Translations under genes and position numbers: made by a program
In this document: positions 8,869 through 18,648 of the stretch, one piece after another
Layout of the letters: every line of letters begins with the position of its first letter
How positions within the stretch are numbered: the stretch's first letter is position 1
DNA from: Rugosibacter aromaticivorans
Lineage (GTDB): Bacteria; Pseudomonadota; Gammaproteobacteria; Burkholderiales; Rhodocyclaceae
Reading direction: 5' to 3'
DNA: 64,000 nucleotides
NCBI RefSeq assembly: GCF_000934545.1
Contig: NZ_CP010554.1
Span: forward strand, 2,870,612 to 2,934,611
Notes under the pieces: generated by a model
What the model saw: the letters and a program-made list of their open reading frames with translations, nothing else
Databases searched by the model: none
What the model was told of the DNA's origin: nothing

Positions 8869-9640
8869 CTTTTCGCAAACACAGCCACAGACCCACCGCA
8901 ATCATCGGCAGGCTGAGCCACTGCCCCATGCTCACGGTGTAAGAAAGCCCGAAAATGCCCGCATCCGGCTCACGAAAAAATTCTGCCGCAGCGCGCAGCA
9001 CACCATAACCGATGAGAAATAATCCCGACACGCGCCCAAGCGCACGTTGCCGCGCTGAAAAAATCCACAGCAAGATGAAAAGTAGCAAGCCTTCACCTGT
9101 GGCTTCATACAGCGGTGAAGGATGGCGCGGCAAGTTATCCACTTGCGGGAACACCATCGCCCAAGGCAGCGTCGCATCTGCCACGCGACCCCACAGTTCA
9201 CCGTTAATAAAGTTGCCTATACGCCCTGCCATTAACCCCAGGGGCACGAGTGGCGCAATAAAGTCGGTAACCTGCAAAAATGTTTTGCCCTGTTTGCGTC
9301 CCCACACACCCATCGCTATAAGCACGCCAAGAAAGCCACCATGAAAACTCATGCCACCCTTCCATACTGCAAAAATTTCCAGCGGATGCACCAGGTAATA
9401 TCCTGGGTCATAAAAAATCACCTGGCCCAGACGCCCGCCCAGTACAACACCGAACACGCCGTAGAACAGCAAACCGTCCAGATCGATCGCCGTCATGTCA
9501 TGCCACGGCTGGACCCGCGCACGCCATTTGCCCAGCCACAGAAAGGCCATGAAACCGGCAAGATACATCAACCCATACCAACGCACGGCCAACGGGCCAA
9601 GGTGAAGAGCGACAGGATCGAACTGAGGATGAATCAACAT
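8852..9640 (-). CDS. lgt: Phosphatidylglycerol:prolipoprotein diacylglyceryl transferase
   Basis: 262 residues, an inner-membrane enzyme that transfers diacylglycerol from phosphatidylglycerol to the lipobox Cys of prolipoproteins. It begins [25 protein letters not shown], with [11 protein letters not shown] near 20-30, [11 protein letters not shown], and the signature [14 protein letters not shown], containing the essential Arg/Asn/Glu residues. C-terminal [14 protein letters not shown] is also typical. The end of the gene overlaps a repeat copy that supplies its stop codon. Length is normal. A divergent gap of 90 bases separates it from ilvD. Confidence 0.95.
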   Translation of the reverse strand: MLIHPQFDPVALHLGPLAVRWYGLMYLAGFMAFLWLGKWRARVQPWHDMTAIDLDGLLFYGVFGVVLGGRLGQVIFYDPGYYLVHPLEIFAVWKGGMSFHGGFLGVLIAMGVWGRKQGKTFLQVTDFIAPLVPLGLMAGRIGNFINGELWGRVADATLPWAMVFPQVDNLPRHPSPLYEATGEGLLLFILLWIFSARQRALGRVSGLFLIGYGVLRAAAEFFREPDAGIFGLSYTVSMGQWLSLPMIAVGLWLCLRKVPATR

Positions 9641-9730
9641 GGGCTTATGCGTGGGTTTGGGCTAGAATTCCCATTCTAAGTCATAACTTGCGCGCTACGC
9701 TCTGTCGTGCCGCGACTTCCGGAGATCATC

Positions 9731-11578
9731 ATGCCAGCTTATCGTTCACGTACATCCACCCACGGCCGCAACATGGCCGGCGCCCGCGCCCTGTGGCGTG
9801 CTACCGGCATGAAGGATGGTGATTTTGGCAAGCCCATTATCGCTGTGGTGAATTCCTTCACTCAATTCGTGCCCGGCCATGTGCATCTGAAAGATCTGGG
9901 ACAAATGGTCGCGCGTGAGATCGAAGCCGCTGGTGGCGTAGCGAAAGAATTCAACACCATCGCGGTGGATGACGGTATTGCCATGGGGCACGGCGGCATG
10001 CTGTATTCGCTGCCTAGTCGCGAGCTGATTGCTGATTCAGTTGAATACATGGTCAATGCCCATTGTGCGGACGCCATGGTGTGCATTTCCAACTGCGACA
10101 AAATTACACCGGGGATGCTGATGGCATCCTTGCGCATCAATGTCCCCACCGTTTTCGTTTCCGGCGGGCCCATGGAAGCGGGCAAGGTGCAGTGGCACGG
10201 CAAGTTCCGCAAGGTGGATTTGATCGACGCGATGGTCGAAGCAGGTGACGCAAAAAACAGCGACGCCGATGTGGCCGACATGGAGCGCTCCGCTTGCCCG
10301 ACCTGCGGCTCGTGTTCCGGCATGTTCACAGCCAACTCGATGAACTGCCTGACCGAAGCGCTGGGCTTGTCCTTGCCGGGCAATGGTTCACTACTAGCCA
10401 CCCACGCTGACCGCAAACAGCTTTTCCTGCGCGCCGGACGACTGGTAGTCGATCTGTGCAAGCGCTGGTATGAGCAGGATGACGCCAGCGTTCTGCCGCG
10501 CAACGTGGCGTCGTTCGAAGCGTTTGAAAATGCCATGACGCTGGACATCAGCATGGGCGGCTCAACCAACACCGTGCTTCACCTGCTGGCCGCTGCGCAT
10601 GAAGCGGGCACTAACTTCACGATGCAGGATATCGACCGCCTTTCGCGCCATGTGCCATGCCTGGCCAAAGTGGCGCCAGCCACGCAGAAATATCACATGG
10701 AAGATGTGCACCGCGCAGGCGGCATCATGGCGATTTTGGGCGAGCTGGATCGCGCCGGTCTGATTCATCGCGACCTGCCCACGGTGCATTCCCCAACGCT
10801 GGGCGCAGCGCTCGAGCAGTGGGATGTGGTGCGCTCGCAAGACGCCACCACCCAGGATTTTTATCGCGCTGCACCCGGCGGCATTCCGACACAAACCGCG
10901 TTTTCGCAAGATCAGCGTTATCCCGATCTTGATCTTGATCGCGCAGAAGGCTGCATACGCGACAAGACGCACGCCTATTCGCAAGATGGTGGCCTGGCCG
11001 TGCTCTTTGGCAACATCGCAGAAAAAGGGTGCATCGTTAAAACGGCAGGCGTGGATGATTCCATTCTCAGATTCACCGGCCGCGTGCGTCGTTGCGAATC
11101 GCAGGAAGAGGCCGTGGAAAAAATTCTGACAGACCAGATCGTTGCTGGCGATATCGTGGTCATCGTGTATGAAGGCCCCAAAGGCGGACCGGGCATGCAG
11201 GAAATGCTTTACCCCACCAGCTATTTGAAATCCAAAGACTTGGGCAAAGTCTGCGCACTGCTGACCGACGGCCGTTTTTCTGGCGGCACGTCCGGCTTAT
11301 CCATTGGTCATGCCTCGCCAGAAGCGGCGGCAGGCGGCGCCATTGGTTTGGTTGAAGAAGGCGACACCATCGAGATCGACATCCCCAACCGGAGCATCAA
11401 TCTGGTGATCGAAAAGTCGGCGCTGGCAACACGGCGAAAAGCCATGGAAGCACGCGGCGCAGCGGCATGGAAACCGGTCAATCGGCAACGCGAAGTCTCT
11501 GCAGCACTCAAGGCCTATGCGGCACTGACCACCTCGGCTGACACGGGTGCCGTGCGTGACGTGACGCAGCTTGATTGA
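9731..11578 (+). CDS. ilvD: Dihydroxy-acid dehydratase
   Basis: 615 residues from the ATG at 9731 (GGAG upstream); two earlier in-frame codons are less well placed. The enzyme carries out the third step of isoleucine and valine synthesis, dehydrating dihydroxy acids with an Fe-S cluster. Visible are [15 protein letters not shown] and [19 protein letters not shown], which hold cluster cysteines, [21 protein letters not shown] sequence, and [20 protein letters not shown]. Residues 561-569 (EKSALATRR) are encoded by an antisense copy of the dispersed repeat, where E. coli IlvD has a DAELAARR-like stretch of equal length. It stands alone, divergent from lgt and upstream of mobA. Confidence 0.96.
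   Translation: MPAYRSRTSTHGRNMAGARALWRATGMKDGDFGKPIIAVVNSFTQFVPGHVHLKDLGQMVAREIEAAGGVAKEFNTIAVDDGIAMGHGGMLYSLPSRELIADSVEYMVNAHCADAMVCISNCDKITPGMLMASLRINVPTVFVSGGPMEAGKVQWHGKFRKVDLIDAMVEAGDAKNSDADVADMERSACPTCGSCSGMFTANSMNCLTEALGLSLPGNGSLLATHADRKQLFLRAGRLVVDLCKRWYEQDDASVLPRNVASFEAFENAMTLDISMGGSTNTVLHLLAAAHEAGTNFTMQDIDRLSRHVPCLAKVAPATQKYHMEDVHRAGGIMAILGELDRAGLIHRDLPTVHSPTLGAALEQWDVVRSQDATTQDFYRAAPGGIPTQTAFSQDQRYPDLDLDRAEGCIRDKTHAYSQDGGLAVLFGNIAEKGCIVKTAGVDDSILRFTGRVRRCESQEEAVEKILTDQIVAGDIVVIVYEGPKGGPGMQEMLYPTSYLKSKDLGKVCALLTDGRFSGGTSGLSIGHASPEAAAGGAIGLVEEGDTIEIDIPNRSINLVIEKSALATRRKAMEARGAAAWKPVNRQREVSAALKAYAALTTSADTGAVRDVTQLD
11411..11436 (-). repeat. Dispersed repeat copy inside ilvD
   Basis: On the minus strand it reads CGCCGTGTTGCCAGCGCCGA followed by CTTTTC. 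It is antisense to ilvD and encodes EKSALATRR. Confidence 0.85.
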
Positions 11579-11623
11579 GCTTAGTTAACTTGGCCGCTGC
11601 CTGCTTAGCCCATCTGCTGGCGC

Positions 11624-12226
11624 ATGACCCACATGACCCCGGCGTTAAACGATGAACCCATCACCGGTGTAATTCTGGCCGGTGGCCAGGGCAAGCGCAT
11701 GGGTGGATTGGATAAAGGCCTGCAAGACTTACACGGCCGGCCGATGGTGCAATGGGTAATCGATCGGCTGGCACCGCAAGTAGCGCACCTGCTGATCAAC
11801 GCGAATCGCAACCTTCTCCGGTATGAGGCTTTTGGCTATCCCGTAATTGCCGACGGAATACCCGATTACGCTGGCCCTCTGGCGGGCATCCAGATGGCCT
11901 TAACCCACGCGACCACTCCGCTAGTCGCTACCGTGCCGTGCGACTCGCCTTCGCTGCCAAGCGATCTGGTGGCACGCCTGGCGCGCGCCTTGCAGGAAAA
12001 TTGCGCCGATCTGGCCGTGGCGCGCACCATCGAGCACACCCATCCGGTGTTTTGCCTGGCACGCCGCTCATTGTTGCCACAGCTGAATGATTATCTTGCC
12101 CGCGGCAACCGCCGAGTTACCAGCTGGCACGCCCTGCTAAAAACATGTGACGTACTGTTTGACGACAGCACAGGGGCATTTAGCAATCTCAACACAGCAC
12201 AAGCGCTTGCCCGCCATATAAATTAA
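11624..12226 (+). CDS. mobA: Molybdenum cofactor guanylyltransferase
   Basis: 200 residues. MobA attaches GMP to molybdopterin to form the guanine dinucleotide cofactor. The nucleotide-binding motif ITGVILAGGQGKRMGGLDKG is present near residues 13-32, followed by IADGIPDYAGPLAGI and VPCDSPSLPSDL, both typical of MobA. ATG codons at 11624 and 11633 are both possible starts. No molybdoenzyme or other cofactor gene is nearby. It lies 45 bases past ilvD and may be read through from it. Confidence 0.9.
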   Translation: MTHMTPALNDEPITGVILAGGQGKRMGGLDKGLQDLHGRPMVQWVIDRLAPQVAHLLINANRNLLRYEAFGYPVIADGIPDYAGPLAGIQMALTHATTPLVATVPCDSPSLPSDLVARLARALQENCADLAVARTIEHTHPVFCLARRSLLPQLNDYLARGNRRVTSWHALLKTCDVLFDDSTGAFSNLNTAQALARHIN

Positions 12227-12346
12227 GCAGGCAGCACGTCACAGAAAAAATACTTGGGCGCGGGTTGGCGCATGGTTTGGGGGTGGCAGCGTTAGCAGTG
12301 TGAAGTGATCACCTGCCCGAAACTAACGCTGATTTAGTAAAAAAAC

Positions 12347-12420
12347 TGGAGCGGGCGAAGGGAGTCGAACCCTCGTTATCAGCTTGGGAAGCTGGAGTAA
12401 TGCCGTTATACGACGCCCGC
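12347..12420 (-). tRNA. glyU: tRNA-Gly (anticodon CCC)
   Basis: A 74-nt tRNA with encoded CCA. The acceptor GCGGGCG (12414-12420) pairs with CGCCCGC near the 3' end. The anticodon loop TTCCCAA sits on AGC/GCT and gives CCC, reading GGG. The T arm holds GGGTTCGACTCCC. It closely resembles E. coli glyU. It lies just downstream of rng on the same strand. Confidence 0.96.
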
Positions 12421-12478
12421 GTGTTTTTGGAACTAAGCCTGGAAATTAGCCTGAAAAAGCCAAGCGCGGATTTTATCC

Positions 12479-13936
12479 TTACATCAGCACAATGTCGAAC
12501 TGCTCTTGCGTATAGCCGCTTTCAGCATGGAGTGACACGGAGCGGCCAATGAAGTCGGACAGCATGGTCAAGGCTTGCGCTTCTTCTTCCAGAAACTTCT
12601 CGATCACCACCGGGGCAGCGATTACGCGTAGTTCGCGGGTAGCAAACTGACGGGCTTCGCGCAATAGCTCACGCAAGATTTCATAGCACACGGTTTGCGC
12701 CGACTTTATTTCGCCACGCCCACCACATACCGGGCAAGGCTCGCAAAGAATCTGCGCCAGGCTTTCACGGGTGCGCTTGCGCGTCATTTCGATCAACCCC
12801 AGCTGGGTAAATTCCGACAGGGTCACGCGCGTGCGATCAGACGCTAGCGCCTTTTTAAATTCTGCGAGAACCGCCGCCTGATGCTGCTCATCTTCCATAT
12901 CAATAAAATCGACAATGATGATGCCACCCAAGTTACGCAGGCGTAACTGATGCGCTACCGTTAGTGCTGCTTCAAGATTGGTCTTGAATATCGTGTCGTT
13001 AAAATTACGCGCGCCGACAAATCCACCCGTATTGACATCAATGGTGGTCATGGCTTCGGTCTGATCAAAAATCAAATAACCGCCTGATTTCAGATCAACA
13101 CGCCGCGCGAGCGCTTTTTGTATTTCATCTTCGATGCCATGCAACTCAAACAATGGGCGGTCGCCCGTGTAGTGCACCAGACGATCACTGACTTGTGGCA
13201 CATATTCTTGCGCAAAAACTTTCAGTTTCTGAAAGTTTTCACGTGAATCGATCAGCACAGCGGTGGTTTCTTGTGTGACCAGATCACGCAACACGCGTTG
13301 CGCCAAGGTCAGATCATGATGCAACAGCACCGGCGGAAACATCCCCACGCTGCGCTGTTTTATTTCCTGCCAGATGCGCCGCAAATAGACGATGTCAGCC
13401 GCCAGCTCTTCATCGCTGGCCTCAAGCCCTACAGTGCGCAAAATGAAGCCGCCACGATCTTCTGGTGAGAGTAGCGCTTGAATACGGCCACGCAATTTTT
13501 CACGCGCTTCTTCATCAACAATCCGCTGAGAAATGCCCACATGATCATCTTGCGGCAGGTAAACCAATAGCCTGCCTGCAATCGAAATCTGCGTGGTTAA
13601 GCGGGCGCCTTTGGTACCGATGGGATCTTTTTGTACCTGGACACGCAGCGATTGCCCTGCGGTGAGTATCTTTTCAATAGACCGTTGTTCTGTTCCATTG
13701 GCCGCTCGCTCTTCCCAGATATCCGCGGCATGCAAAAAGGCTGAGCGCTCCAGACCAATATCGATAAATGCTGACTGCATGCCGGGCAAAACACGCACCA
13801 CATAGCCAAGATAAATGTTGCCGACCACGCCGCAACTGTTGTTGCGTTCAATATGTAATTCCTGAACGACGCCTTGCTGTAATGAAGCAACGCGTGTTTC
13901 TTCTGGCGTGAAATTGATTAGAAACTGTTCAGCCAC
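12479..13936 (-). CDS. rng: Ribonuclease G
   Basis: 485 residues, a single-strand-specific endoribonuclease of the RNase E/G family that matures the 16S rRNA 5' end. The N-terminal S1-like domain has GNIYLGYVVRVLPGMQSAFIDIG; the DNase I-like catalytic part contains TIDVNTGGFVGARN and IIIVDFIDMEDEQHQ, holding the metal-binding Asp residues; CEPCPVCGGRGEIKS supplies the zinc-link cysteines. The length matches RNase G rather than RNase E, with no long C-terminal scaffold. It closes the conserved nadD-rsfS-rlmH-maf-rng cluster. Confidence 0.95.
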   Translation of the reverse strand: MAEQFLINFTPEETRVASLQQGVVQELHIERNNSCGVVGNIYLGYVVRVLPGMQSAFIDIGLERSAFLHAADIWEERAANGTEQRSIEKILTAGQSLRVQVQKDPIGTKGARLTTQISIAGRLLVYLPQDDHVGISQRIVDEEAREKLRGRIQALLSPEDRGGFILRTVGLEASDEELAADIVYLRRIWQEIKQRSVGMFPPVLLHHDLTLAQRVLRDLVTQETTAVLIDSRENFQKLKVFAQEYVPQVSDRLVHYTGDRPLFELHGIEDEIQKALARRVDLKSGGYLIFDQTEAMTTIDVNTGGFVGARNFNDTIFKTNLEAALTVAHQLRLRNLGGIIIVDFIDMEDEQHQAAVLAEFKKALASDRTRVTLSEFTQLGLIEMTRKRTRESLAQILCEPCPVCGGRGEIKSAQTVCYEILRELLREARQFATRELRVIAAPVVIEKFLEEEAQALTMLSDFIGRSVSLHAESGYTQEQFDIVLM

Positions 13937-13963
13937 GTGTACGCACCATCAGCAGGGGTGTCA

Positions 13964-14587
13964 TCACACGGCTTGCCCGAATTCACGCAGCATGAGCACT
14001 GTCTCACACAATGGCAAACCCACAATGCCCGTATAAGAGCCATGAATAGATTCAACAAAGGTCGCCGCACGGCCTTGAATGCCATAAGCACCGGCCTTAT
14101 CTAGCGACTCACCGCTTTGCACATAGCGCTGAATTTCATCTTCTGTGAGCGCTCTGAACGTGACATCGCTCACCGATAAGCAGGATTTAACCCGCGGCTC
14201 AATATCGTGCGGCATGGCTGCCACAACCGCAGTCAACACCCGATGACTGCGGCCGGATAAGCGACGCAAAATGGCGATGGCATCAGCACTATCTTTTGGT
14301 TTGCCGATCACTTCGCCGTCTAGATCAAGCGTTGTGTCAGCTGCTAGCAGCAAACGTTTTGGCAAGTGGCGTTGCAGCAAAAGATTGGCACCAAAAATGG
14401 CCTTGGCTCGGGCAACACGCTGCACATAGACTTCTGGCGTTTCGCCAGGCAAACAACTTTCATCAACTTCCGCATCCTGTCTTTCGGCAGAACGCAGTAA
14501 CATTAACTCAAAACGAATACCGGCCTGATTGAGCAGCTCTCGCCGACGTACGCTTCGCGATACAAGATAAATACGGGTATCAGGCAT
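13964..14587 (-). CDS. maf: Maf-family nucleoside triphosphate pyrophosphatase
   Basis: 207 residues. Maf proteins hydrolyse non-canonical or selected NTPs to monophosphates. The N-terminus has YLVSRSVRRRELLNQAGIRFE, a variant of the family S-x-S/PRR motif; AADTTLDLDGEVIGKPKD carries the catalytic acidic residues; DKAGAYGIQGRAATFVESIHGSYTGIVGLPL-type sequence closes the domain. The first serine motif reads SRSVRR rather than the more usual SxSPRR. It lies 5 bases from rlmH and 27 bases from rng on the same strand. Confidence 0.92.
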   Translation of the reverse strand: MPDTRIYLVSRSVRRRELLNQAGIRFELMLLRSAERQDAEVDESCLPGETPEVYVQRVARAKAIFGANLLLQRHLPKRLLLAADTTLDLDGEVIGKPKDSADAIAILRRLSGRSHRVLTAVVAAMPHDIEPRVKSCLSVSDVTFRALTEDEIQRYVQSGESLDKAGAYGIQGRAATFVESIHGSYTGIVGLPLCETVLMLREFGQAV

Positions 14588-14592
14588 AGGGA

Positions 14593-15063
14593 TTACTCAC
14601 GATGATAAGGGTGTCCTTTGATCACGCTGGCTGCACGATACAGCGCTTCAGCCAGGATAACCCGGACGAGTGCGTGGGGTAAGGTCAGGCTGGAAAGCCG
14701 CAGCGTTTCGTGGGCAGTTTCCTTGATACGTGTTGCCAGGCCGTCGGGGCCACCAATCAGGAAGGCGACATCACACCCTCCTGCCATCCACTGGGTTAAT
14801 CGCTCGCTCAACTGCCGCGTGGTTACCACGTCACCCTGTTCATCCAGCACGACGCGGCGGCAAGACGCAGGTAATGCAGCATCAAGGCGCGTCGCTTCAG
14901 CAGCCATCATCGCGACGACATTTTTGCCTGTCGTGCGGGATTCGGGTTTAATTTCCAGTAGATCAAGCGATAACTCGCGCGGCATGCGCTTGGCATAGTC
15001 ACCCCAACCTGCCGCCACCCATTCGGGCGGTCGAGTAGAGATCGCAGCGACAATTAATTTCAC
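14593..15063 (-). CDS. rlmH: 23S rRNA pseudouridine-1915 N3-methyltransferase
   Basis: 156 residues, the usual length for RlmH, a SPOUT methyltransferase that modifies pseudouridine 1915 in helix 69 of 23S rRNA on assembled ribosomes. It starts [16 protein letters not shown], has [15 protein letters not shown] in the middle, and contains the SAM-binding knot sequence FLIGGPDGL followed by [24 protein letters not shown]. The gene sits between rsfS and maf, as in most betaproteobacteria. Confidence 0.96.
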   Translation of the reverse strand: MKLIVAAISTRPPEWVAAGWGDYAKRMPRELSLDLLEIKPESRTTGKNVVAMMAAEATRLDAALPASCRRVVLDEQGDVVTTRQLSERLTQWMAGGCDVAFLIGGPDGLATRIKETAHETLRLSSLTLPHALVRVILAEALYRAASVIKGHPYHRE

Positions 15064-15081
15064 AGTCTCACGTCTCCTGGC

Positions 15082-15435
15082 TCACTTGTCCACAGATTTC
15101 TTGCCGCGCTTGGGCACTGTTTGCCAGAGCTCTTCGAGATTGTAATGGGCGCGTATTGTCGGCTGCATCACATGCACCACAATATCTGCCAGATCAACCA
15201 GCACCCACTCACCCGTTTCCTCGCCTTCTATGCCGATCACTTGACCTTCGGCCTCTTTGACTTTGTCATACACGTTGCGCGCCAGCGATTTAACGTGACG
15301 ACTGGAGTCCCCGCTGGCAATGATCATGAAGTCAAACATTGAGGTGAGCTTGCTGGTGTTAAGCACTTCAATATCTTTTGCTTTGATATCTTCAAGCGCG
15401 TCGACAACTATTTTTTGCAGTTTTTTAATGTCCAT
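15082..15435 (-). CDS. rsfS: Ribosome silencing factor
   Basis: 117 residues from the ATG at 15435. RsfS binds ribosomal protein L14 and blocks joining of the subunits when nutrients are low. Diagnostic sequence: DIKAKDIEVLNTSKLTSMFD, IIASGDSSRHVKSLA, GEWVLVDLADIVVHVM and RAHYNLEELW. A longer frame upstream overlaps nadD and has no good ribosome site, so the shorter start is used. It is 7 bases from the end of nadD, so the two are very likely cotranscribed. Confidence 0.95.
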   Translation of the reverse strand: MDIKKLQKIVVDALEDIKAKDIEVLNTSKLTSMFDFMIIASGDSSRHVKSLARNVYDKVKEAEGQVIGIEGEETGEWVLVDLADIVVHVMQPTIRAHYNLEELWQTVPKRGKKSVDK

Positions 15436-15442
15436 AGGGCGT

Positions 15443-16210
15443 TCAGTAAATAGAATGGGTTTCAATATAGTCGAGAACGGTGTCAGGCACCAAATGGCGC
15501 ACACTCAGACCCTGCGCCAACCGCTGGCGAATCATGGTCGCTGAAATGGCTAGCGGGGTAATGGTAAAAGGCACAATGCGGCCGGCAGGTGCCGAAGAAA
15601 TATCGGCCGGGCGACCAAACCGCTCAGTCAACACGTCGGCAAGATGCACTTCCACCCTGTCTACCGTATCATCGGCGCCGAGCATTTGCGGCTTTTTTTC
15701 GGCATCTGTCGTGATTGTATTGTCCGACTGACGCGCCAGGGCGGTGGCCGGCAGCAGTGCCGCAGGTTGCCCTGGCCGTGTGGCAACACCAATGTGCGCC
15801 AAGTGAAGCAGCTCTTGCCAGCGATGCCACGCGGGTAGTCGGGCAAAAGCATCTGCGCCCATGAGTAACACCAAGGGGCGCGCTGCGCCATGTTGCGCAC
15901 GCAACCGCTCGAGTGTGGTGACGGTATAACTGGGGCTGCGCGTGACGACTTCGGTAGCATCCAGCGCAAACCCGGACACGCCAGCAAGCACGCGCGCTAC
16001 CATGGCCAAACGTTGCTGCGGGCTAGCCTGTGGTGCCTCGCGTAACGGGGGGTTGCCTGCCGGGACAAACACTACGCTGGTGAGTAAAAGCGCTTCACGT
16101 GCCTCTATGGCCAAGCGCAGATGCGCTATGTGCAGTGGATCAAACGTGCCACCAAAGACACCCAGCGCACCCTGCACAGCTGGCGTGGCTAGCACTCGTG
16201 ACTCATTCAT
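15443..16210 (-). CDS. nadD: Nicotinate-nucleotide adenylyltransferase with an extended C-terminal half
   Basis: 255 residues from the ATG at 16210. NadD adenylates nicotinate mononucleotide in NAD synthesis. The GVFGGTFDPLHIAHL nucleotidyltransferase motif, LLMGADAFARLPAWHRW and the end motif TPLAISATMIRQRL are all present. Family proteins are commonly 210-225 residues; here about 35 extra residues lie between ATRPGQP and RIVPFTITP. That stretch contains a degenerate copy of the dispersed repeat (residues about 170-183, EKKPQMLGADDTVD). The start overlaps the end of the upstream membrane-protein gene by 8 bases. Confidence 0.93.
   Translation of the reverse strand: MNESRVLATPAVQGALGVFGGTFDPLHIAHLRLAIEAREALLLTSVVFVPAGNPPLREAPQASPQQRLAMVARVLAGVSGFALDATEVVTRSPSYTVTTLERLRAQHGAARPLVLLMGADAFARLPAWHRWQELLHLAHIGVATRPGQPAALLPATALARQSDNTITTDAEKKPQMLGADDTVDRVEVHLADVLTERFGRPADISSAPAGRIVPFTITPLAISATMIRQRLAQGLSVRHLVPDTVLDYIETHSIY
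15663..15701 (+). repeat. Degenerate dispersed repeat with spacer, inside nadD
   Basis: CCGTATCATCGGCGCCGA, then GCATTTGC, then GGCTTTTTTTCGG. The left half differs from the core at two bases and the right half resembles the long-form end. It falls in the stretch where NadD is longer than its family. Confidence 0.5.
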
Positions 16211-16961
16211 CGGCCACGACAGACTCACTAAAGACATCGCGGTATGAAATATAAATACTCGAGACGAGTATGGGCCCCAACAGCAACACCAAGGCCAGCC
16301 GTGCCAGCATAGCCAGAACCCCGGCCATTGACGGCAAAAGCAGGCCGGCGATTACGATCACCGCCCCGGGCAGAACGACGCCTACGCCCAAAATGACCAA
16401 TCCATACACCGTGAAAGCTCGCCAGTTACGCCAACTGGCGACAAAACTGAAGAACAAGGCTTTGAGCGCCGTCATACCGTTCCAGGCAGTGAGCAGTGGC
16501 GCAAACCAGAAGGCCATCACGACGGGGCTGGCTAAAAGCAAAAACAGGCCAAGATGGCTAATCACATCTGAAAGTTGTTCTGCGGCTTTGCTTTGGTCAG
16601 GGTTCAATTCGATCATCAGGGGTTGACTTGCGAGTAGCAAAATAACCGAACCCAGCAGGTGCAACCCGCCTAACCTCAGCAAGTTGATACGCTGTGCCTC
16701 TAGACCAGAGATCAAAATGTCTTGCGTCAATGGCTGATCGTGATCCAACGCGCGGCACGCGTTGCCGAGTAGTGCGGTTAATGTCGGTAATACTAAAGGC
16801 AGTAAAAACGGGCCAACGAAGGGGATCAGGTTAACGACCAGCACCACGAAAAAATACACCAGGGTGATACCCGTCATCTGGCGCGGATAGCGGCGCAAGA
16901 GTCGCCAACCAGCCACTAGCCAAAGTAGACCATGACGTGCAGGCAAGGTGCGGACATTCAT
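16203..16961 (-). CDS. BPSS1780-family integral membrane protein
   Basis: 252 residues with about six membrane helices, e.g. [58 protein letters not shown] and [19 protein letters not shown]. The sequence [20 protein letters not shown], with PLL and W residues before a helix, is typical of the BPSS1780 family of betaproteobacteria. No enzyme motif is visible and the function is unknown. Its 3' end overlaps nadD by 8 bases and its 5' end overlaps the ttcA stop by 4 bases, so it is tightly inserted in this operon. Confidence 0.8.
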   Translation of the reverse strand: MNVRTLPARHGLLWLVAGWRLLRRYPRQMTGITLVYFFVVLVVNLIPFVGPFLLPLVLPTLTALLGNACRALDHDQPLTQDILISGLEAQRINLLRLGGLHLLGSVILLLASQPLMIELNPDQSKAAEQLSDVISHLGLFLLLASPVVMAFWFAPLLTAWNGMTALKALFFSFVASWRNWRAFTVYGLVILGVGVVLPGAVIVIAGLLLPSMAGVLAMLARLALVLLLGPILVSSIYISYRDVFSESVVADE

Positions 16962-17866
16962 CGTTCGTCTTTCAGGGCAAAGTTGATCGCTTGTGGGGCG
17001 GGCGCTGGAAACCCCGGCGGATCAAAGGCGCGATCGCCTTCAGGGTTAGGCACACCGGTGATGGTGAGATCGGCAAAATTAAACAGTTTTGCATCCAGCA
17101 AATGCGAGGGCACCACGTTCGACAGACTGCGAAAAAGCGTTTCGATGCGTCCGGGAAACTGCTTTTCCCAGTCGCTCAGCATGCGTTTGACCAGCTGGCG
17201 TTGCAGATTGGGTTGCGAACCGCACAAATCACACGGAATAATTGGAAACTCGCGCAGCGCAGCCCATGCTTCCAGATCACTTTCCCGGCAATAGGCCAGC
17301 GGACGTATCACCATGTGACAGCCATCGTCCGAGACCAGTTTGGGCGGCATGGATTTTAATTTTCCGCCAAAGAACAGATTTAAAAACAGGGTCTGCAAAA
17401 TATCATCACGGTGGTGGCCAAGGGCGATTTTTGTCGCACCCAACTCGTCGGCGACGCGGTACAAGACCCCCCGACGCAGACGCGAACACAGCGAGCAGGT
17501 GGTTTTTCCCTCAGGGATGACGCGTTTGACGATGCTATAGGTATCTTCGTTTTCGATATGAAAGGGAATGCCTAGCCCCGTCAGATATCGCGGCAATACG
17601 TCGGCAGGAAAACCCGGTTGTTTCTGATCAAGATTGACCGCGATGATTTCAAAATCAATCGGCGCATGCTCACGTAAATGGAGCAGCATATCGAGCATGG
17701 CATAAGAATCTTTGCCACCGGATAGGCAAACCATCACCCGATCGCCCGCTGCGATCATGTTGAAATCAGCAATCGCCTGGCCGGTGTTGCGGCGGAGTCG
17801 CTTGGCCAGCTTGTTGGCTTCAAAAGCCGGTTTGTTTGCCTGCCGTGCTGTTAGAGGAATATTCAT
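16958..17866 (-). CDS. ttcA: tRNA 2-thiocytidine(32) synthetase TtcA
   Basis: 302 residues. TtcA thiolates cytidine 32 of certain tRNAs using an Fe-S cluster and ATP. The PP-loop [17 protein letters not shown] (about residues 47-63) and the cysteine motif [12 protein letters not shown] are present, as are [19 protein letters not shown] and [15 protein letters not shown]. Length and order match the family. It is the 5' partner of the BPSS1780-family gene, with the usual ATGA-type overlap. Confidence 0.95.
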   Translation of the reverse strand: MNIPLTARQANKPAFEANKLAKRLRRNTGQAIADFNMIAAGDRVMVCLSGGKDSYAMLDMLLHLREHAPIDFEIIAVNLDQKQPGFPADVLPRYLTGLGIPFHIENEDTYSIVKRVIPEGKTTCSLCSRLRRGVLYRVADELGATKIALGHHRDDILQTLFLNLFFGGKLKSMPPKLVSDDGCHMVIRPLAYCRESDLEAWAALREFPIIPCDLCGSQPNLQRQLVKRMLSDWEKQFPGRIETLFRSLSNVVPSHLLDAKLFNFADLTITGVPNPEGDRAFDPPGFPAPAPQAINFALKDER

Positions 17867-17874
17867 TTCCCGCC

Positions 17875-18648
17875 TTATAAGTGGGCGCTTCTGCCGCCAT
17901 CCACCGTGATGACTTGCCCGGTCATATAGGGGGCGTCAAAAACAAGAAATCTCACCGCACGGGCAATATCAGTTGCCGAACCTACCCGTTTAAGCAAGGT
18001 GTGCTCGATGATGGCCTGTCGTTCATCAGATGGAAAATCACTCGCGTTTTCTGGCCAGTCAACGGCACCAGGTGCCACCGCATTAACCCGCACCTGCGGG
18101 CCGAGTTCGATGGCCAGTGCGCGCGTCAAACCCAGCAAACCTGCTTTGGCAGCGCAGTACAGCGCATACCCTTTGAGTGGCCGCTCGGCATGAACATCCG
18201 TCAAATTGACAATGCATCCCCCGTGCAGCACGAGCTGTGGCGCCGCCGCTTGCGCGAGAAACAGCGGTGCCTTGAGATTCGTGCCGATGAGATCATCCCA
18301 CGCTGCCGTATCCGTAGCGCCGACTTTTGTGGGATAAAACGACGAGGCATTATTCACGAGCCCATCCAGCCGTCCAAAGTAATCGACCACCGCAGTTACC
18401 AGTCCGGGTAATGCGCCCATATCGCGCAGATCAGCAGCAAATGCAGCGGCTGACTCTGGCCGCAGTGCGTTTAGCGATGCCTTCAGTGCCAGCGCTTCTG
18501 AGGTGGAGGTGTGATAGTGAATCGCGACATCGGCACCTGCCGCATGCAGTATCCGCACGATCTCGGCGCCGACACGGCGGGCCGCGCCGGTGACTAGGAT
18601 GACACGCGGGATGCCATGCGCAGGGAGGGAGGGTTTATCTGAGTTCAT
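17875..18648 (-). CDS. SDR oxidoreductase, pteridine reductase (FolM-like)
   Basis: 257 residues from the ATG at 18648. Classical short-chain dehydrogenase: cofactor motif [22 protein letters not shown], the catalytic [10 protein letters not shown] (Tyr and Lys), then [15 protein letters not shown]. The RR after GA and the NNASSFYPT stretch resemble FolM/pteridine reductases, which reduce dihydromonapterin or dihydrofolate. Residues 107-115 ([10 protein letters not shown] region) are encoded by an antisense copy of the dispersed repeat. The start overlaps the tcdA stop codon (ATGA), so the two genes are translationally coupled. Substrate is inferred. Confidence 0.82.
   Translation of the reverse strand: MNSDKPSLPAHGIPRVILVTGAARRVGAEIVRILHAAGADVAIHYHTSTSEALALKASLNALRPESAAAFAADLRDMGALPGLVTAVVDYFGRLDGLVNNASSFYPTKVGATDTAAWDDLIGTNLKAPLFLAQAAAPQLVLHGGCIVNLTDVHAERPLKGYALYCAAKAGLLGLTRALAIELGPQVRVNAVAPGAVDWPENASDFPSDERQAIIEHTLLKRVGSATDIARAVRFLVFDAPYMTGQVITVDGGRSAHL
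18305..18329 (+). repeat. Dispersed repeat copy inside the FolM-like gene
   Basis: GCCGTATCCGTAGCGCCGAC then TTTTG. It is antisense to the gene; relative to the core it has lost the ACC and gained a G. Confidence 0.7.

Noticed and set aside
12690..12715. TTTGCGCCGACTTTATTTCG in rng as a repeat copy
   Set aside because: The core is broken (TTTA) and the encoded IKSAQTVCYE is normal RNase G sequence.
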